Source of the DNA: Novosphingobium sp. SG751A
Lineage (GTDB): Bacteria; Pseudomonadota; Alphaproteobacteria; Sphingomonadales; Sphingomonadaceae
Direction of reading: 5' to 3'
Assembly (NCBI RefSeq): GCF_013149295.1
Contig: NZ_JABGCB010000003.1
Location: 303,524 to 367,523, forward strand
Length of the DNA: 64,000 nt
In this document: piece after piece, positions 63,907-64,000 of the stretch
Numbering within the stretch: position 1 is the first letter of the stretch
How the letters are laid out: the number at the start of each line of letters is the position of its first letter
The notes under the pieces: generated by a model
The model's database searches: none
Told to the model about the DNA's origin: nothing
Seen by the model: only the letters and a program-made list of their open reading frames with translations
Program-made: the position numbers and the translations under genes

Positions 63907-64000
63907 TCAAAATACGACGACGGAGCGGATCGACTTGCCTTCGTGCATGAGGTCGAAGGCGGTGTTGATGTCTTCAAGGCCCATGACATGGGTGATCATG
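63907..64000 (-). CDS. frmA: S-(hydroxymethyl)glutathione dehydrogenase, C-terminal end (cut by window edge)
   Basis: Only the last 30 or so residues are present: [20 protein letters not shown] followed by [10 protein letters not shown] and the stop. This is the conserved end of class III alcohol dehydrogenases, which oxidise the formaldehyde-glutathione adduct to S-formylglutathione. The gene precedes the VOC and fds genes by 13 bases, linking formaldehyde oxidation to formate oxidation. Confidence 0.9.
   Translation of the reverse strand, partial: MITHVMGLEDINTAFDLMHEGKSIRSVVVF

Overview
This window is a GC-rich (roughly mid-60s percent by eye), gene-dense stretch of chromosome, almost certainly from an alphaproteobacterium of the order Sphingomonadales, with a Novosphingobium-like character. 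The pointers are a NepR/EcfG/PhyR general-stress-response locus with an HWE-type histidine kinase, a DUF4167 protein next to prfA-prmC, a NAD-dependent molybdenum formate dehydrogenase of the FdsGBAD type, a class I PHA synthase with a phasin, a CIRCE-controlled groESL, lptB next to rpoN, and the style of the intergenic palindromes. No rRNA, tRNA, phage, IS element, integrase or CRISPR array was seen. It reads as core genome with little sign of recent transfer.

Layout. 1-2000: a minus-strand operon gluQRS, HIG1-like membrane protein, PduO-type cobalamin adenosyltransferase and 3-hydroxybutyryl-CoA dehydrogenase (cut by the window edge). 2-9.6 kb: HNH nuclease, TonB-like protein, YiiM-like MOSC protein, lptB-rpoN, a small membrane protein, PmbA/TldE and an acyltransferase. 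9.6-21.5 kb: ppa, a DUF1345 membrane protein, an M61 peptidase, then a plus-strand run hisS-prfA-prmC-DUF4167-lnt-metK and a universal stress protein behind an FNR/FixK-like box. 21.5-22.1 kb: a non-coding stretch with two similar small RNA genes. 22-31.4 kb: polA-mscS, a small lipoprotein, a class A beta-lactamase-like hydrolase, groESL and a MATE pump. 31.4-37.3 kb: a three-gene RND efflux operon with a heavy-metal-type signature. 37.5-42.4 kb: LOG protein, DUF1272-thiD, a palindrome element, glmM and a DAACS symporter. 42.4-45.9 kb: the general stress response locus. 46-51.4 kb: acetyltransferase-like protein, fatty acid hydroxylase, lptF-lptG, clpS. 51.6-56.4 kb: phasin, phaC and an AlaC-type aminotransferase. 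56.6-57.5 kb: a winged-helix protein and a third copy of the small RNA. 57.5-64 kb: a minus-strand formaldehyde/formate oxidation operon running from glutathione-dependent formaldehyde dehydrogenase (cut) through a VOC protein to fdsG-fdsB-mobA-fdsA-fdsD and a SnoaL-like protein.

How the parts work together. HrcA/CIRCE controls groESL; PhyR-NepR-EcfG is a partner-switching stress circuit with a matching EcfG-type promoter in front of nepR. PhaC and phasin share candidate PhaR operators (TGC-N3/4-GCA). FrmA-type dehydrogenase and Fds would carry formaldehyde to CO2 with NADH gain. Lnt, LptB, LptF and LptG serve the cell envelope.

The most unusual content is non-coding: (a) three copies of a roughly 55-65 nt RNA with the same promoter geometry, 5' mini-hairpin, a CCTCTCCC anti-Shine-Dalgarno-like loop and a strong terminator; (b) a strongly structured leader of about 190 nt ahead of the DUF4167 gene; (c) paired palindromes in a REP-like element next to glmM. 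A phasin gene with a strong internal ribosome binding site and a hisS gene whose 3' end has a different base composition are the main coding oddities. All statements come from reading the sequence; no database search was run.
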